A stretch of DNA of 64,000 bases from Paraclostridium ghonii (GTDB taxonomy: Bacteria; Bacillota; Clostridia; Peptostreptococcales; Peptostreptococcaceae): NCBI RefSeq assembly GCF_030815085.1, contig NZ_JAUSWG010000006.1; one strand, 5' to 3'. Under the pieces are notes generated by a model. That model searched no databases and had not been told where the DNA came from. It worked only from the letters and a program-made list of their open reading frames with translations. A program made the position numbers and the translations under genes. Shown one piece after another: positions 34,669 to 43,761 of the stretch (positions within the stretch are counted from its first letter, which is position 1; each line of letters starts with the position of its first letter).

Positions 34669-35036
34669 TAAAACACCATCCTTAATGCGGCTATAATCAT
34701 TATAGTGCCAAAAGATATTCTTAAAAATCTTCCAGTCAATTTACAAAGAATTTTAGCTCCAATAATACCTCCTATAATACTTCCTACTGCAACTTTAAAC
34801 GTAATATCTAAGTCATATGTACCTTGAGAGATATATACAAATGAACTTGTTGTTGTCAAAAATACTATTATGGCAAGTGATGTAGCGTGAGACTTATGTT
34901 CTTCTACTTTTAAAATATTATTCAATATAGGAACTAGAAGAGTTCCTCCTCCAGATCCAAAAACCCCATTTATAAAGCCAGTTACTAAGCCTATAAATGT
35001 ATTTTTTATATTAAAATTTAAAAAAATTTTTTTCAT
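34668..35036 (-). CDS. half-size TauE/SafE-type membrane transporter, first subunit
   Basis: 122 residues, about four membrane segments, with GFINGVFGSGGGTLLVPIL, equivalent to the N-terminal repeat of TSUP proteins. AAGGTGAT precedes ATG 35036; a longer frame to 35123 has no ribosome site. It pairs with the next half-size gene through a one-base overlap. It is divergent from nadE. Confidence 0.78.
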   Translation of the reverse strand: MKKIFLNFNIKNTFIGLVTGFINGVFGSGGGTLLVPILNNILKVEEHKSHATSLAIIVFLTTTSSFVYISQGTYDLDITFKVAVGSIIGGIIGAKILCKLTGRFLRISFGTIMIIAALRMVF

Positions 35037-35144
35037 AATATCACCTTCTTGAATTATTTTTAACATAAAGCATAAATTATATTTAATTAAAATAAAAATA
35101 TCTGATATAATTGGAGTATCCATAAAATGTAAGGAGGAAATATA

Positions 35145-35900
35145 ATGACAGATATAAATATTAAGATAGATAAAACTGTTGATTGGTTAAGAGAAAAAGT
35201 TAAAGAATCAAATACTAAAGGATTAATAGTGGGAGTATCTGGAGGAATAGATTCTGCAGTAGTTGCTTATCTGATAAAGAAAGCTTTTCCAAATGATTCG
35301 ATGGGTGTGATTATGAGTATAAAGAGCAATCCTCAAGATAGATTAGATGCTATTAAAGTAATTGATGGTTGTGAAATAAACTATTTAGATTTAGATTTAA
35401 CAGATGAACAAGTTGGAATATACAATAAAGTGACACAAGGTTTAAAAGATAAAGGATTATATAAAGAAAATAATGATAGAATGAGTGATGCTAATTTAAG
35501 AGCTAGAATAAGAATGAGTACTGTATATACAGTTGCAAATAATTTAGGATATTTAGTTGTAGGAACTGATAATGCAGCAGAAATTCACACTGGATACTTC
35601 ACTAAGTATGGTGATGGGGGTGTTGATTTAGTGCCCCTTGCAAATTTAACAAAAAGAGAAGTTTATGAATGGGCTAAAACTTTAGGAGTTCATGAAGATA
35701 TCATAAATAAATCTCCATCAGCAGGACTTTGGGAAGGACAAACTGATGAGAATGAAATGGGTACAACATACGACATGATAGATGCTATTGTACAAGGGCA
35801 AACAGAAAAAGTTCCTCAAAAAGATCAAGAAATAATAAATAGGCTTCATAGAATTAGCGAGCATAAAAGACATACTGCAACAGCGCCGCCTAAGTTCTAA
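35145..35900 (+). CDS. nadE: ammonia-dependent NAD+ synthetase
   Basis: 251 residues with the ATP-pyrophosphatase PP-loop GVSGGIDSAVV near residue 31, the NaAD site GTDNAAEIHTGYFTKYGDGG, and SPSAGLWEGQTDE. It converts deamido-NAD to NAD with free ammonia. No glutaminase domain is present, hence the ammonia-dependent type. AAGGAGG precedes ATG 35145. Confidence 0.92.
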   Translation: MTDINIKIDKTVDWLREKVKESNTKGLIVGVSGGIDSAVVAYLIKKAFPNDSMGVIMSIKSNPQDRLDAIKVIDGCEINYLDLDLTDEQVGIYNKVTQGLKDKGLYKENNDRMSDANLRARIRMSTVYTVANNLGYLVVGTDNAAEIHTGYFTKYGDGGVDLVPLANLTKREVYEWAKTLGVHEDIINKSPSAGLWEGQTDENEMGTTYDMIDAIVQGQTEKVPQKDQEIINRLHRISEHKRHTATAPPKF

Positions 35901-36023
35901 TTTACTAAATTAAGGTTTTATGCTAAAATTACGGTGTGTATATAGTATGACTTATTAAAATTTTATATTTATATAAAATATAAGAATAAAGCAATTTTAA
36001 TTTACATAGCAAGGAGTGTAATT

Positions 36024-36746
36024 ATGGGACGTATAGGAAACATAATCAATAAAAAAGGTAAACAAGACGCTAAGAGAGCGAAAATATTTACAAAACATGC
36101 AAGAGCTATAGCAGTTGCAGCTAAAGAGGGTGGAGCAAACCCAGAATACAATGCAACACTAAAAGCTGCAATAGATAAAGCTAAAGCAGATAATATGCCA
36201 AATGATAACATAGATAGAGCTGTAGCTAAAGGTGCTGGTGGTGGAGCCAACGAAAACTTTGAAACAATAGTTTATGAAGGGTACGGACCAGGGGGTGTTG
36301 CAGTAATAGTAGAAACTTTAACTGACAACAAAAATAGAACAGCAGGAAATGTTAGATATTACTTTGATAAAAACGGTGGGAACTTAGGAACTAGCGGTTG
36401 TGTTTCATTTATGTTTGATAGAAAAGGTCAAATATTAATAGAAGCAAATGATGAAGTATCTGAAGAAGAATTGATGGATATAGCATTAGAAGCTGGAGCT
36501 GAAGATTTAATAGTTGAAGAAGATGGATTTGAAGTAGTAACTTCTCCAGAAGACTTCGAAGCTGTAAGAGGTGAATTAGAAGCTAAAGGATATAGTTTCA
36601 TATCAGCAGAAGTTAAATTATTACCACAAACTACTACTAAATTAACAGAAGAAGAACAATTAAAGTTTATGAATAGATTAGTAGACATGCTAGAAGATGA
36701 CGACGATGTTCAATCTATAGCTCATAACTGGGAAATAGAAGAGTAA
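36024..36746 (+). CDS. YebC/PmpR (TACO1) family protein
   Basis: 240 residues with the family start MGRIGNIINKKGKQDAKRAKIF, then ARAIAVAAKEGGANPEYN, VYEGYGPGGVAVIVE and a C-terminal alpha-beta domain. It has been described as a transcription regulator, and more recently as a translation factor that helps ribosomes on proline-rich stretches. AAGGAG precedes ATG 36024. It is a single-gene unit ending at the next terminator. Confidence 0.92.
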   Translation: MGRIGNIINKKGKQDAKRAKIFTKHARAIAVAAKEGGANPEYNATLKAAIDKAKADNMPNDNIDRAVAKGAGGGANENFETIVYEGYGPGGVAVIVETLTDNKNRTAGNVRYYFDKNGGNLGTSGCVSFMFDRKGQILIEANDEVSEEELMDIALEAGAEDLIVEEDGFEVVTSPEDFEAVRGELEAKGYSFISAEVKLLPQTTTKLTEEEQLKFMNRLVDMLEDDDDVQSIAHNWEIEE

Positions 36747-36780
36747 AAAGAAGGAGATATAAATATCTCCTTCTTTTATT
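36746..36780. terminator. bidirectional terminator after yebC
   Basis: Stem AAAAGAAGGAGATAT / ATATCTCCTTCTTTT around a minimal loop. Its right arm overlaps the stop codon of the minus-strand Cys-rich gene. Confidence 0.75.
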
Positions 36781-37102
36781 TTTTACATTTAAAACTTGAA
36801 CAACTTGTTTCTGAGTAAAGATTAGGTCTACCTGTATCTTTAGAAACATCTATACACTCTAAAGTACATAGATTATTAGAGTTATAAGAACAAGTATCTA
36901 CCTTACAGCAAAGACAAGAACAAGGTCCATTATCATTAGTATTGTTAGTTAAATTGCTATAGACTGCACATTCTAAAAATGATGCACATGCTGTGTGTTC
37001 TTTTGTTTGAGCGCTACTTCCTTGAATATTCACTCTATCTGAATAGCATAATCCTTTACTGTTGTGAGAACAGTTGTTAACACTACATTTAATTTTATCC
37101 AT
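36776..37102 (-). CDS. DUF1540 protein with two Cys-rich modules
   Basis: 108 residues with two DUF1540-like modules: CSVNNCSHNSKGLC...CASF near the start, and CKVDTCSYNSNNLC...CSSFKC at the end, joined by a Cys-rich middle, CSCLCC. The spaced cysteines suggest metal binding. AGGAGG precedes ATG 37102; the longer frame to 37144 contains that ribosome site. Function is unknown. Confidence 0.78.
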   Translation of the reverse strand: MDKIKCSVNNCSHNSKGLCYSDRVNIQGSSAQTKEHTACASFLECAVYSNLTNNTNDNGPCSCLCCKVDTCSYNSNNLCTLECIDVSKDTGRPNLYSETSCSSFKCKK

Positions 37103-37199
37103 AATAAATCCTCCTAAAATAATCTTTATTAAAATTATCTCCAAAAGGATTTATAGATATACTTTGTAAAATAATCCTTAAAGATTATACTTATAAATA

Positions 37200-37517
37200 T
37201 TAATTATTTGAAGAGAATAATTTATTAAAATTTGATAGACTCATCAATACCTTTGAAATTAAAACTGAACTTTCAGGATAATTTTTTAATTGAGGATTTA
37301 GCTCATACAAACCAGATTCAAAGCTTTTAAAGTCAAAATTATAACCATTGTCTAAAAAATATTCAAAATTAGATACATACTTTTTAATTGATAGAAAATC
37401 ATATAAAGATAATTCTGCAAATACAGTTGCTTTGTGAGAAGGGTGTTTTAAAAGTAAAATTTGTTGTTTAAATTCAATGAAATCAAGTCTTGATGTTAAA
37501 TCATTATCTATATTCAA
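37200..37517 (-). CDS. hypothetical protein
   Basis: 105 residues, no recognised domain, no signal peptide and mainly helical prediction (FIEFKQQILLLKHPSHKATV, SLYDFLSIKKYV). A frame opens at 37532, but GGAGGTGA lies within it and is well placed before TTG 37517. Codon usage is like its neighbours. Support is the good ribosome site and uninterrupted frame; no homologue is recalled. Confidence 0.5.
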   Translation of the reverse strand: MNIDNDLTSRLDFIEFKQQILLLKHPSHKATVFAELSLYDFLSIKKYVSNFEYFLDNGYNFDFKSFESGLYELNPQLKNYPESSVLISKVLMSLSNFNKLFSSNN

Positions 37518-37687
37518 AATAATCACCTCCAATTAAAAATTATATTTATAAAGTATAATATGAAAAAATATAAATAAATGGGACTGTTGATAAAAAAATA
37601 TTTGAAATAAATTAAGATAATAAATATATAAAATGTATAAAAATTAAACAATTGGAAAAAATATCCGATATAAGGAGGTTGTTTTTA

Positions 37688-38287
37688 ATGTTCGAAAAGA
37701 AAAAAGAATTTCCTTGGCGAATACCAATTGTTATAATTTTAGGCATAGTAGTTCTCGCTGGAGGGATTTATGTAGGATTTAAATCAACAGATAAAAATAT
37801 TTCTAAAAAAAGTAATTTAGAGCAAAAAAAAGAAGAAACGTCAGCTAAAGAAACTTTCAAATTAAGCGAAGATTGTGAAATTTGGGTAGAAAAAACACTT
37901 GAAGATGGCAAACCTAGCAAAGAAGCTCCAACTATGATAGGAACTATACCAAAAGATTTAGTTGGAAAATCAAAAGATGAAATAACTAAGTACCTATCAA
38001 CTAAATATCCTAATAAAAGTATAAAAAAACTTGATACATATGAAATAACATTACAAGAAAATGAAATATTTAATGATGTTAGCAAAGCTAATCAATTTGC
38101 TATTATTGACAATAAAGGTGTGTTAAACGTTTATAAGTATAATGAAAAAGGTAACAGAGAACTTGTAGAAAATACAGAGATTGAAACGGAATCGCTACCT
38201 AAAAAAGTTCAAGAAGAAGTAAAATCTGGAATATTTGCAAAATCACAAGAAGAAATTTATTCAAAACTTGAAGACTTTGGAAGTTAA
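37688..38287 (+). CDS. BofC-like membrane-anchored protein
   Basis: 199 residues with one N-terminal membrane segment (about residues 13-30) and an extracytoplasmic part. The C-terminal ~60 residues (NKGVLNVYKYNE, then ESLPKKVQEEVKSGI and EEIYSKLEDFGS) resemble the BofC C-terminal domain. In Bacillus bofC lies next to the ruvA-ruvB-queA-tgt cluster, exactly as here, which strengthens the call. BofC restrains SpoIVB there. AAGGAGG precedes ATG 37688; the frame opens earlier without support. Confidence 0.65.
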   Translation: MFEKKKEFPWRIPIVIILGIVVLAGGIYVGFKSTDKNISKKSNLEQKKEETSAKETFKLSEDCEIWVEKTLEDGKPSKEAPTMIGTIPKDLVGKSKDEITKYLSTKYPNKSIKKLDTYEITLQENEIFNDVSKANQFAIIDNKGVLNVYKYNEKGNRELVENTEIETESLPKKVQEEVKSGIFAKSQEEIYSKLEDFGS

Positions 38288-38308
38288 AATCAAAGATAAA
38301 TTAATAAC

Positions 38309-38356
38309 TAAACTATAAAGAGATGAAAGGGAAACTTTTCATCTCTTTATAGTTTA
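38309..38356 (+). other. long A/T-rich hairpin between bofC-like gene and ruvC
   Basis: A 20-base perfect stem, TAAACTATAAAGAGATGAAA with its complement (38309-38328 / 38337-38356), and an 8-base loop. There is no clear T run after it, so termination is possible but not certain. Confidence 0.55.
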
Positions 38357-38421
38357 TAGCTAAATATGTTATTATATATTAATATAGAACGTAAGTTTCA
38401 TAAAAGGAGTTATTTAAAAAT

Positions 38422-38931
38422 ATGATTATTTTAGGTATAGACCCAGGAATTGCTATTGTTGGTTATGGAATTATAGAATATAAGAATAATAAATTTAGAG
38501 TTATTGACTATGGGGCGGTAACTACACCATCACATATGGATATATTAAGAAGGTTAGAACTTGTTTATAAAGGAATAGATACGCTTATAAAAAACTATAA
38601 TATAGATGAAGTTGGAATTGAGGAACTATTCTTTAATAAAAACGTAAAAACAGCGATAACAGTTGCACAAGCGAGAGGAGTTACTATGCTTGCCTGTGCT
38701 CATAACAATATACCTGTATATGAATATACACCTCTTCAAGTTAAACAAGGGGTAGTTGGTTACGGTAGGGCTCAAAAGGCTCAGGTTCAACAAATGGTTA
38801 AATCATTTTTAAACTTAAAATCGGTACCAAAACCAGATGATGTAGCAGATGCATTAGCAGTTGGAATATGTCATTGTCATTCGAATAAATTAGAAAAAAC
38901 ATTAAAGAATATAGGGGGGCAATATGTATAG
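38422..38931 (+). CDS. ruvC: Holliday-junction endonuclease RuvC
   Basis: 169 residues. The four acidic catalytic positions are visible in LGIDPGIAIVGYG (Asp7), GIEELFF (Glu), and PDDVADALAVGICH (two Asp). It cuts Holliday junctions in concert with RuvAB. AAAGGAG precedes ATG 38422. ruvA starts eight bases before its end. Confidence 0.95.
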   Translation: MIILGIDPGIAIVGYGIIEYKNNKFRVIDYGAVTTPSHMDILRRLELVYKGIDTLIKNYNIDEVGIEELFFNKNVKTAITVAQARGVTMLACAHNNIPVYEYTPLQVKQGVVGYGRAQKAQVQQMVKSFLNLKSVPKPDDVADALAVGICHCHSNKLEKTLKNIGGQYV

Positions 38932-39526
38932 TTATATAAAAGGGCACATAGAAGAAATAAATTTAGATAGTTTAGTAATAGAAGCAAATAGTATTGGTTA
39001 TAAAGTAAATGTTTCTTCAAATACACTAGCAGATGTTAAATTAGGAAAAGAGCATAAAATACATACTAAGTTAATAGTTAGAGAAGATGATATGAGTTTA
39101 TGTGGATTTTCAACAAAAGAAGAACTTAAAATGTTTGAATTATTAAACTCAGTATCTAAAATTGGGCCTAAGGTGGCTTTAGGAATTTTATCATTTGCTA
39201 CACCAAAACAAATAGGAGCATATATAGTTAGTGAAGATGTGGTTAAAATGTCAAAAGCACCAGGTGTTGGGAAAAAGACTGCGGAAAGAATTATATTAGA
39301 ATTAAAAGATAAGATTGACAAAAACAATATAGAATTTGAACCAACACTGCTTAGTCAAAGTCCAATATCTATATCTCAAGATGAAGCAGTAGACGCGCTT
39401 ATTGCACTAGGATATTCTTCTCAAGAATCTAAAGAAGCGGTACATAAGTTTAAAAAAGATGGTATGAATACAGAGGATATAATAAAAAAATCATTAAGTT
39501 ATATTATGAGCAAATCTCTTAGATAG
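38924..39526 (+). CDS. ruvA: Holliday-junction DNA helicase subunit RuvA
   Basis: 200 residues. The N-terminal OB domain (MYSYIKGHIEEI) is followed by two helix-hairpin-helix motifs, including KIGPKVALGIL and APGVGKKTAERIILELKDK, and a C-terminal domain (ALIALGYSSQESKEA) that contacts RuvB. It binds the four-way junction as a tetramer. It overlaps ruvC by eight bases, indicating coupling. Confidence 0.95.
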   Translation: MYSYIKGHIEEINLDSLVIEANSIGYKVNVSSNTLADVKLGKEHKIHTKLIVREDDMSLCGFSTKEELKMFELLNSVSKIGPKVALGILSFATPKQIGAYIVSEDVVKMSKAPGVGKKTAERIILELKDKIDKNNIEFEPTLLSQSPISISQDEAVDALIALGYSSQESKEAVHKFKKDGMNTEDIIKKSLSYIMSKSLR

Positions 39527-39541
39527 AGGGGGAATTAAAGT

Positions 39542-40555
39542 ATGTTTGAAGATGAAAATAGAATAATAACATCAACTATGCAAAATGAAGATGTAGATAT
39601 AGAAAGTAATCTAAGACCAAAAAGTTTGGATGATTATTTAGGGCAAAGTAAGGCAAAAGAGCTGTTAAAGATATTTATAGAGGCAGCAAAAGCTAGAAAT
39701 GAACAACTAGACCATGTTTTACTGTATGGGCCACCGGGTCTTGGAAAAACAACACTTGCATCTATAATAGCTAGTGAAATGGGTGTTAACCTTAGAATAA
39801 CTTCAGGGCCTGCAATAGAGAGAGCTGGTGATTTAGCCGCAATACTTACTAATTTAAATGAGAATGACGTCTTGTTTATAGATGAGGTTCATAGAATAAG
39901 TAGAACTGTTGAAGAAGTTTTATATTCAGCGATGGAAGATTATTGTTTAGATATAATTATAGGAAAAGGACCATCGGCAAGAAGCATAAGACTTGATCTC
40001 CCGAAATTTACATTAATTGGAGCTACGACAAAAGCAGGTATGCTTACAAACCCATTAAGAGATAGATTTGGGGTTATATGTAAACTAGATTATTATACAG
40101 TTGAAGAATTAGCACAAATTGTAATTAGATCATCAAGTATTTTAGGTGCGGAAATTCAAATAGGAGGAGCTACAGAGATAGCAAGAAGATCTAGAGGAAC
40201 TCCAAGGATAGCAAATAGGCTATTAAAAAGAGTTAGAGACTATGCACAAGTTAGAGCAGATGGAAATATAACAGATGAAGTTGCAAATGATGCATTAGAA
40301 TTATTAGGTGTAGATAGACTAGGGCTTGATTATGTAGATGAAAAGTTATTATATACAATAATTGAAAAATTTAAAGGTGGACCTGTAGGGTTAGATACAC
40401 TGGCAGCATCTATAGGTGAAGATAGAAATACTATAGAAGATGTTTATGAACCATACTTACTTCAGTTAGGATTTATAAATCGAGGTCCTAGAGGAAGAAT
40501 AGCAATGCCATTAGCATATGAACACTTAAAACTACCTTATCCAAAGGAAAAATAG
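39542..40555 (+). CDS. ruvB: Holliday-junction DNA helicase ATPase RuvB
   Basis: 337-residue AAA+ motor. Walker A is GPPGLGKTTLA, Walker B LFIDEVHR, sensor 1 IGATTKAG, the Arg finger region NPLRDRFG, and a C-terminal winged helix with GPRGRIAMPLAYEHL. It drives branch migration with RuvA. GAGGGGGAA precedes ATG 39542. queA follows after about 100 bases. Confidence 0.96.
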   Translation: MFEDENRIITSTMQNEDVDIESNLRPKSLDDYLGQSKAKELLKIFIEAAKARNEQLDHVLLYGPPGLGKTTLASIIASEMGVNLRITSGPAIERAGDLAAILTNLNENDVLFIDEVHRISRTVEEVLYSAMEDYCLDIIIGKGPSARSIRLDLPKFTLIGATTKAGMLTNPLRDRFGVICKLDYYTVEELAQIVIRSSSILGAEIQIGGATEIARRSRGTPRIANRLLKRVRDYAQVRADGNITDEVANDALELLGVDRLGLDYVDEKLLYTIIEKFKGGPVGLDTLAASIGEDRNTIEDVYEPYLLQLGFINRGPRGRIAMPLAYEHLKLPYPKEK

Positions 40556-40658
40556 TATAATTAGCCTATAGTAAATTTAATAATATTATTAATATAGAAA
40601 AATATTAATTTTTTTGTTATGATGTAATTTGTACTAAAATATAGAAAGGACGTTTAAA

Positions 40659-41684
40659 TTGAAAACTAGCGATTTTTACTTTGACCTACCAGAAGAATTA
40701 ATAGCTCAAACACCTTTACAAGATAGATCGAATTCTAGACTTATGGTTTTAGATAGAGAAACAGGTGAAATTGAGCACAAAATATTTAAGAATGTTATAG
40801 ATTATTTAAATCCAGGAGATTGTTTAGTCTTAAATAATACCAGAGTTATACCAGCTAGACTTATAGGAGAGAAAGTTGATACTGGTGGAAAAATAGAATT
40901 TCTTTTACTAAAAAGAACAGAAAAAGATGTATGGCAAGCATTAGTAAAGCCAGGAAAAAGAGCAAAAATAGGAACTAAGTTTTCTTTTGGAAATGGAAAA
41001 CTTATAGGAGAGGTTATAGGGCTTGCAGAAGAAGGTTCTAGATTAGTTAAATTTTACTATGAAGGAATATTTGAAGAAGTTTTAGATGAACTAGGAAATA
41101 TGCCACTACCTCCATATATAACGAAGAGATTAGAAGAAAGAGAAAGATATCAAACTGTTTATTCAAAACATAATGGATCAGCAGCAGCTCCTACAGCAGG
41201 GCTTCATTTCACAAATGAGCTACTTGAAAGTATAAAAGAAAAAGGCATAGATATAGCTTTTGTAACATTACACGTAGGGCTTGGAACTTTTAGACCAGTG
41301 AAAGTAGATGATGTATTAGCACATGAAATGCACTCTGAATATTATATGGTAGATAAAGAATCGGCTGAGAAAATAAACAAAGCTAAGAAAAGTGGAAATA
41401 AAGTTATATGTGTTGGAACTACTAGTTGTAGAACTGTAGAATCAGCAAGTAATGAAAGTGGAGAAATAATGGAGTCTAGTGGGTGGACTAACATCTTTAT
41501 ATATCCAGGCTATAAGTTTAAGATTGTAGATAGATTAATAACTAATTTTCATTTGCCAGAATCAACTTTAATAATGTTAGTAAGTGCATTAGTATCTAAA
41601 GAAGATGTTTTAAATGCATATAACATAGCAGTTAAGCAAAAATATAGATTCTTTAGTTTTGGAGATGCAATGATAATTAAATAG
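40659..41684 (+). CDS. queA: S-adenosylmethionine:tRNA ribosyltransferase-isomerase
   Basis: 341 residues. Family landmarks are FYFDLPEELIAQTPL, LNNTRVIPARL, KRAKIGTKF, AAPTAGLHFT, HVGLGTFRPV and NFHLPESTLIMLVSAL. It makes epoxyqueuosine on tRNA from the ribosyl moiety of SAM. It starts with TTG 40659 after AAAGGA. The ruvAB-queA-tgt-yajC order matches Bacillus. Confidence 0.95.
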   Translation: MKTSDFYFDLPEELIAQTPLQDRSNSRLMVLDRETGEIEHKIFKNVIDYLNPGDCLVLNNTRVIPARLIGEKVDTGGKIEFLLLKRTEKDVWQALVKPGKRAKIGTKFSFGNGKLIGEVIGLAEEGSRLVKFYYEGIFEEVLDELGNMPLPPYITKRLEERERYQTVYSKHNGSAAAPTAGLHFTNELLESIKEKGIDIAFVTLHVGLGTFRPVKVDDVLAHEMHSEYYMVDKESAEKINKAKKSGNKVICVGTTSCRTVESASNESGEIMESSGWTNIFIYPGYKFKIVDRLITNFHLPESTLIMLVSALVSKEDVLNAYNIAVKQKYRFFSFGDAMIIK

Positions 41685-41703
41685 ATAATCAAGGAGGCAT
41701 AAT

Positions 41704-42213
41704 ATGAAGAAAGTATCTGAAAAAAATTTAGCACTTAAATTTGCTTATATATTTGAATCGTTGTTATCTATGGTTGTACTAATTGTAGTATTTTTAGGAA
41801 CTATAGATGTATTAAGGGTGATATGGCATTCATATATTATTGAATACCAAACTCCTGTACAATACGCTCAATTTAATAGTTTATTAGGGCAAATATTACT
41901 ATTAGTTATAGGTATAGAGTTAGTAGTTATGCTTTCATTGCATATTCCGGGTGCATTAATAGAAGCATTATTATATGCAATAGCTAGAAAAATAATATTA
42001 TTACCTAAGGGTGAAGGTATGTTAGAAGTTTTGCTTGGAATTATAGCTATAGCAGGATTATTTGCAATAAGAAAATATTTAATAACTGATGATAATAGCA
42101 CCATGAATGTAACTAGTATTCATTATGAAGAGTGCGAAGACGGAGATTGTGAATGTCATAAGCGAAACTTAGAGATGACTTTAGAAAATCAAAATAAACA
42201 ACAGATAAAATAA
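41704..42213 (+). CDS. membrane protein, PsiE-like
   Basis: 169 residues with about four membrane segments, then an acidic Cys-containing tail, EECEDGDCECHKR. The stretch LSLHIPGALIEALLYAIARK with EVLLGIIAIAGLFAIRKYL resembles the PsiE family (phosphate-starvation-induced, function unknown), but the match is from memory. AAGGAGG precedes ATG 41704. It is inserted between queA and tgt, a position not seen in Bacillus. Confidence 0.6.
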   Translation: MKKVSEKNLALKFAYIFESLLSMVVLIVVFLGTIDVLRVIWHSYIIEYQTPVQYAQFNSLLGQILLLVIGIELVVMLSLHIPGALIEALLYAIARKIILLPKGEGMLEVLLGIIAIAGLFAIRKYLITDDNSTMNVTSIHYEECEDGDCECHKRNLEMTLENQNKQQIK

Positions 42214-42224
42214 GGAGATTTATA

Positions 42225-43346
42225 ATGAGTGCAGTAAGATATGAACTTATAAAAACTTGCAAGCAAAGTGGAGCAAGATTAGGAAGATTACACACTCCTC
42301 ATGGAGTAATAGAAACACCTATATTTATGCCAGTTGGGACTCAAGCAACTGTAAAGTCAATGACACCAGAAGAATTAAAGGAAATTGGATCTCAAATAAT
42401 TTTAAGTAACACATATCATTTATACATGAGACCAGGGCATGATTTAGTTAAAGAAGCTGGTGGACTTCATAAGTTTATGAACTGGGATAAGCCTATACTT
42501 ACAGATAGTGGAGGATTCCAAGTATTTAGTTTAGGGCCTCTTAGAAAAATAACTGAAGAAGGTGTACACTTTAGATCTCATATAGATGGATCAAAACATT
42601 TTATAAGTCCAGAAAAAGCTATGGAAATACAAAATGACTTAGGATCAGATATAATGATGGCATTTGATGAATGTGCACCATATCCAGCTGATAGAGATTA
42701 TGTTAAAAATTCTTTAGAAAGAACGACTAGATGGCTAGAAAGATGTAAAGAAGCTCATAATAATACAGAAAATCAAGCTCTATTTGGAATAATCCAAGGA
42801 GGGATGTATAAAGATTTAAGAGAACAATCAGCAAGAGAAGTATTATCATTAGACTTACCAGGATATGCTGTTGGAGGATTAAGTGTAGGAGAACCAAAAG
42901 AACTTATGTATGAAGTGCTAGACTATACAGTGCCTTTAATGCCTGAAGACAAACCAAGGTATTTAATGGGAGTAGGAAGTCCTGATGATTTAATAGAAGG
43001 TGTTATAAGAGGTATAGATATGTTTGACTGTGTTTTACCTACTCGTATAGCAAGAAATGGTACAGCTATGACAAGTGAAGGTAAAGTAGTTGTTAGAAAT
43101 GCAAAATACGCAAGAGATTTTGGACCATTAGATCCAAATTGTGATTGTTATTGTTGTAGAAATTACACAAGAGGATATATAAGACATTTAGTTAAAGCTA
43201 ATGAAATATTAGCATCTAGGCTTATAACTACTCACAACTTACATTTCTTATTAGACTTAATGAAAAAAGTAAGACAAGCTATAATGGAAGATAGATTATT
43301 AGACTTTAGAAGAGAATTTTTCCAAAAATATGGGTATGAATTATAA
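42225..43346 (+). CDS. tgt: tRNA-guanine transglycosylase
   Basis: 373 residues. Active-site motifs are LTDSGGFQVFSL with the general-base Asp, GLSVGEP and DCVLPTRIARNG with the nucleophile Asp. The zinc site is CDCYCCRNYTRGYIRHL with a downstream His. It exchanges guanine 34 for preQ1 in tRNAs with GUN anticodons, the step before QueA. AAGGAG precedes ATG 42225. Confidence 0.96.
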   Translation: MSAVRYELIKTCKQSGARLGRLHTPHGVIETPIFMPVGTQATVKSMTPEELKEIGSQIILSNTYHLYMRPGHDLVKEAGGLHKFMNWDKPILTDSGGFQVFSLGPLRKITEEGVHFRSHIDGSKHFISPEKAMEIQNDLGSDIMMAFDECAPYPADRDYVKNSLERTTRWLERCKEAHNNTENQALFGIIQGGMYKDLREQSAREVLSLDLPGYAVGGLSVGEPKELMYEVLDYTVPLMPEDKPRYLMGVGSPDDLIEGVIRGIDMFDCVLPTRIARNGTAMTSEGKVVVRNAKYARDFGPLDPNCDCYCCRNYTRGYIRHLVKANEILASRLITTHNLHFLLDLMKKVRQAIMEDRLLDFRREFFQKYGYEL

Positions 43347-43423
43347 TTGTTTAAAGTTATAATGATTATTATATAAAACTAAATTGTAAAGTTTTAAACA
43401 ATATATAAAAAGGAGTGATATAT

Positions 43424-43696
43424 ATGTCTCAAGCAGTAGCAGGAATAATTATGTGGGTTGTACTTTTAGTAGTTTTCTATTTCTTCTTAATAAGACCACA
43501 AAAGAAAAAAGACAAACAACTTAAATCAATGAGAGAAAATTTAAATGTAGGAGATAAAGTTGTTACAATAGGTGGTATAGTAGCTAATGTAGCTAAAGTT
43601 GAAGAAGATGTTGTTATATTAGAAGTAGGACCAAGTAGAGCAAAAATGCCATTTGAAAAATGGGCTATAGCGTCTATACAGTTAAAAGAAAAATAA
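43424..43696 (+). CDS. yajC: preprotein translocase accessory subunit YajC
   Basis: 90 residues with one membrane segment (about residues 5-24) ending FYFFLIRPQKKKDKQ, the YajC signature, and a small cytosolic domain with GDKVVTIGGIVA. It associates with SecDF. ATG 43424 follows AGGAGTGA; the in-frame GTG at 43415 overlaps that site. Confidence 0.93.
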   Translation: MSQAVAGIIMWVVLLVVFYFFLIRPQKKKDKQLKSMRENLNVGDKVVTIGGIVANVAKVEEDVVILEVGPSRAKMPFEKWAIASIQLKEK

Positions 43697-43717
43697 AACA
43701 TATTAGTAATTACAAAG

Positions 43718-43761
43718 CCTTTCCTTGAATATATATTTTATATGAGAGGGGAGGTTTTTTT
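43718..43761 (+). terminator. terminator-like hairpin containing the yrzE ribosome site
   Basis: CCTTTCCTT (43718-43726) can pair with GAGGGGAGG (43746-43754) using several U-G pairs and is followed by seven T, with ATG at 43762. The G-rich arm is the Shine-Dalgarno of the next gene. Confidence 0.5.
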
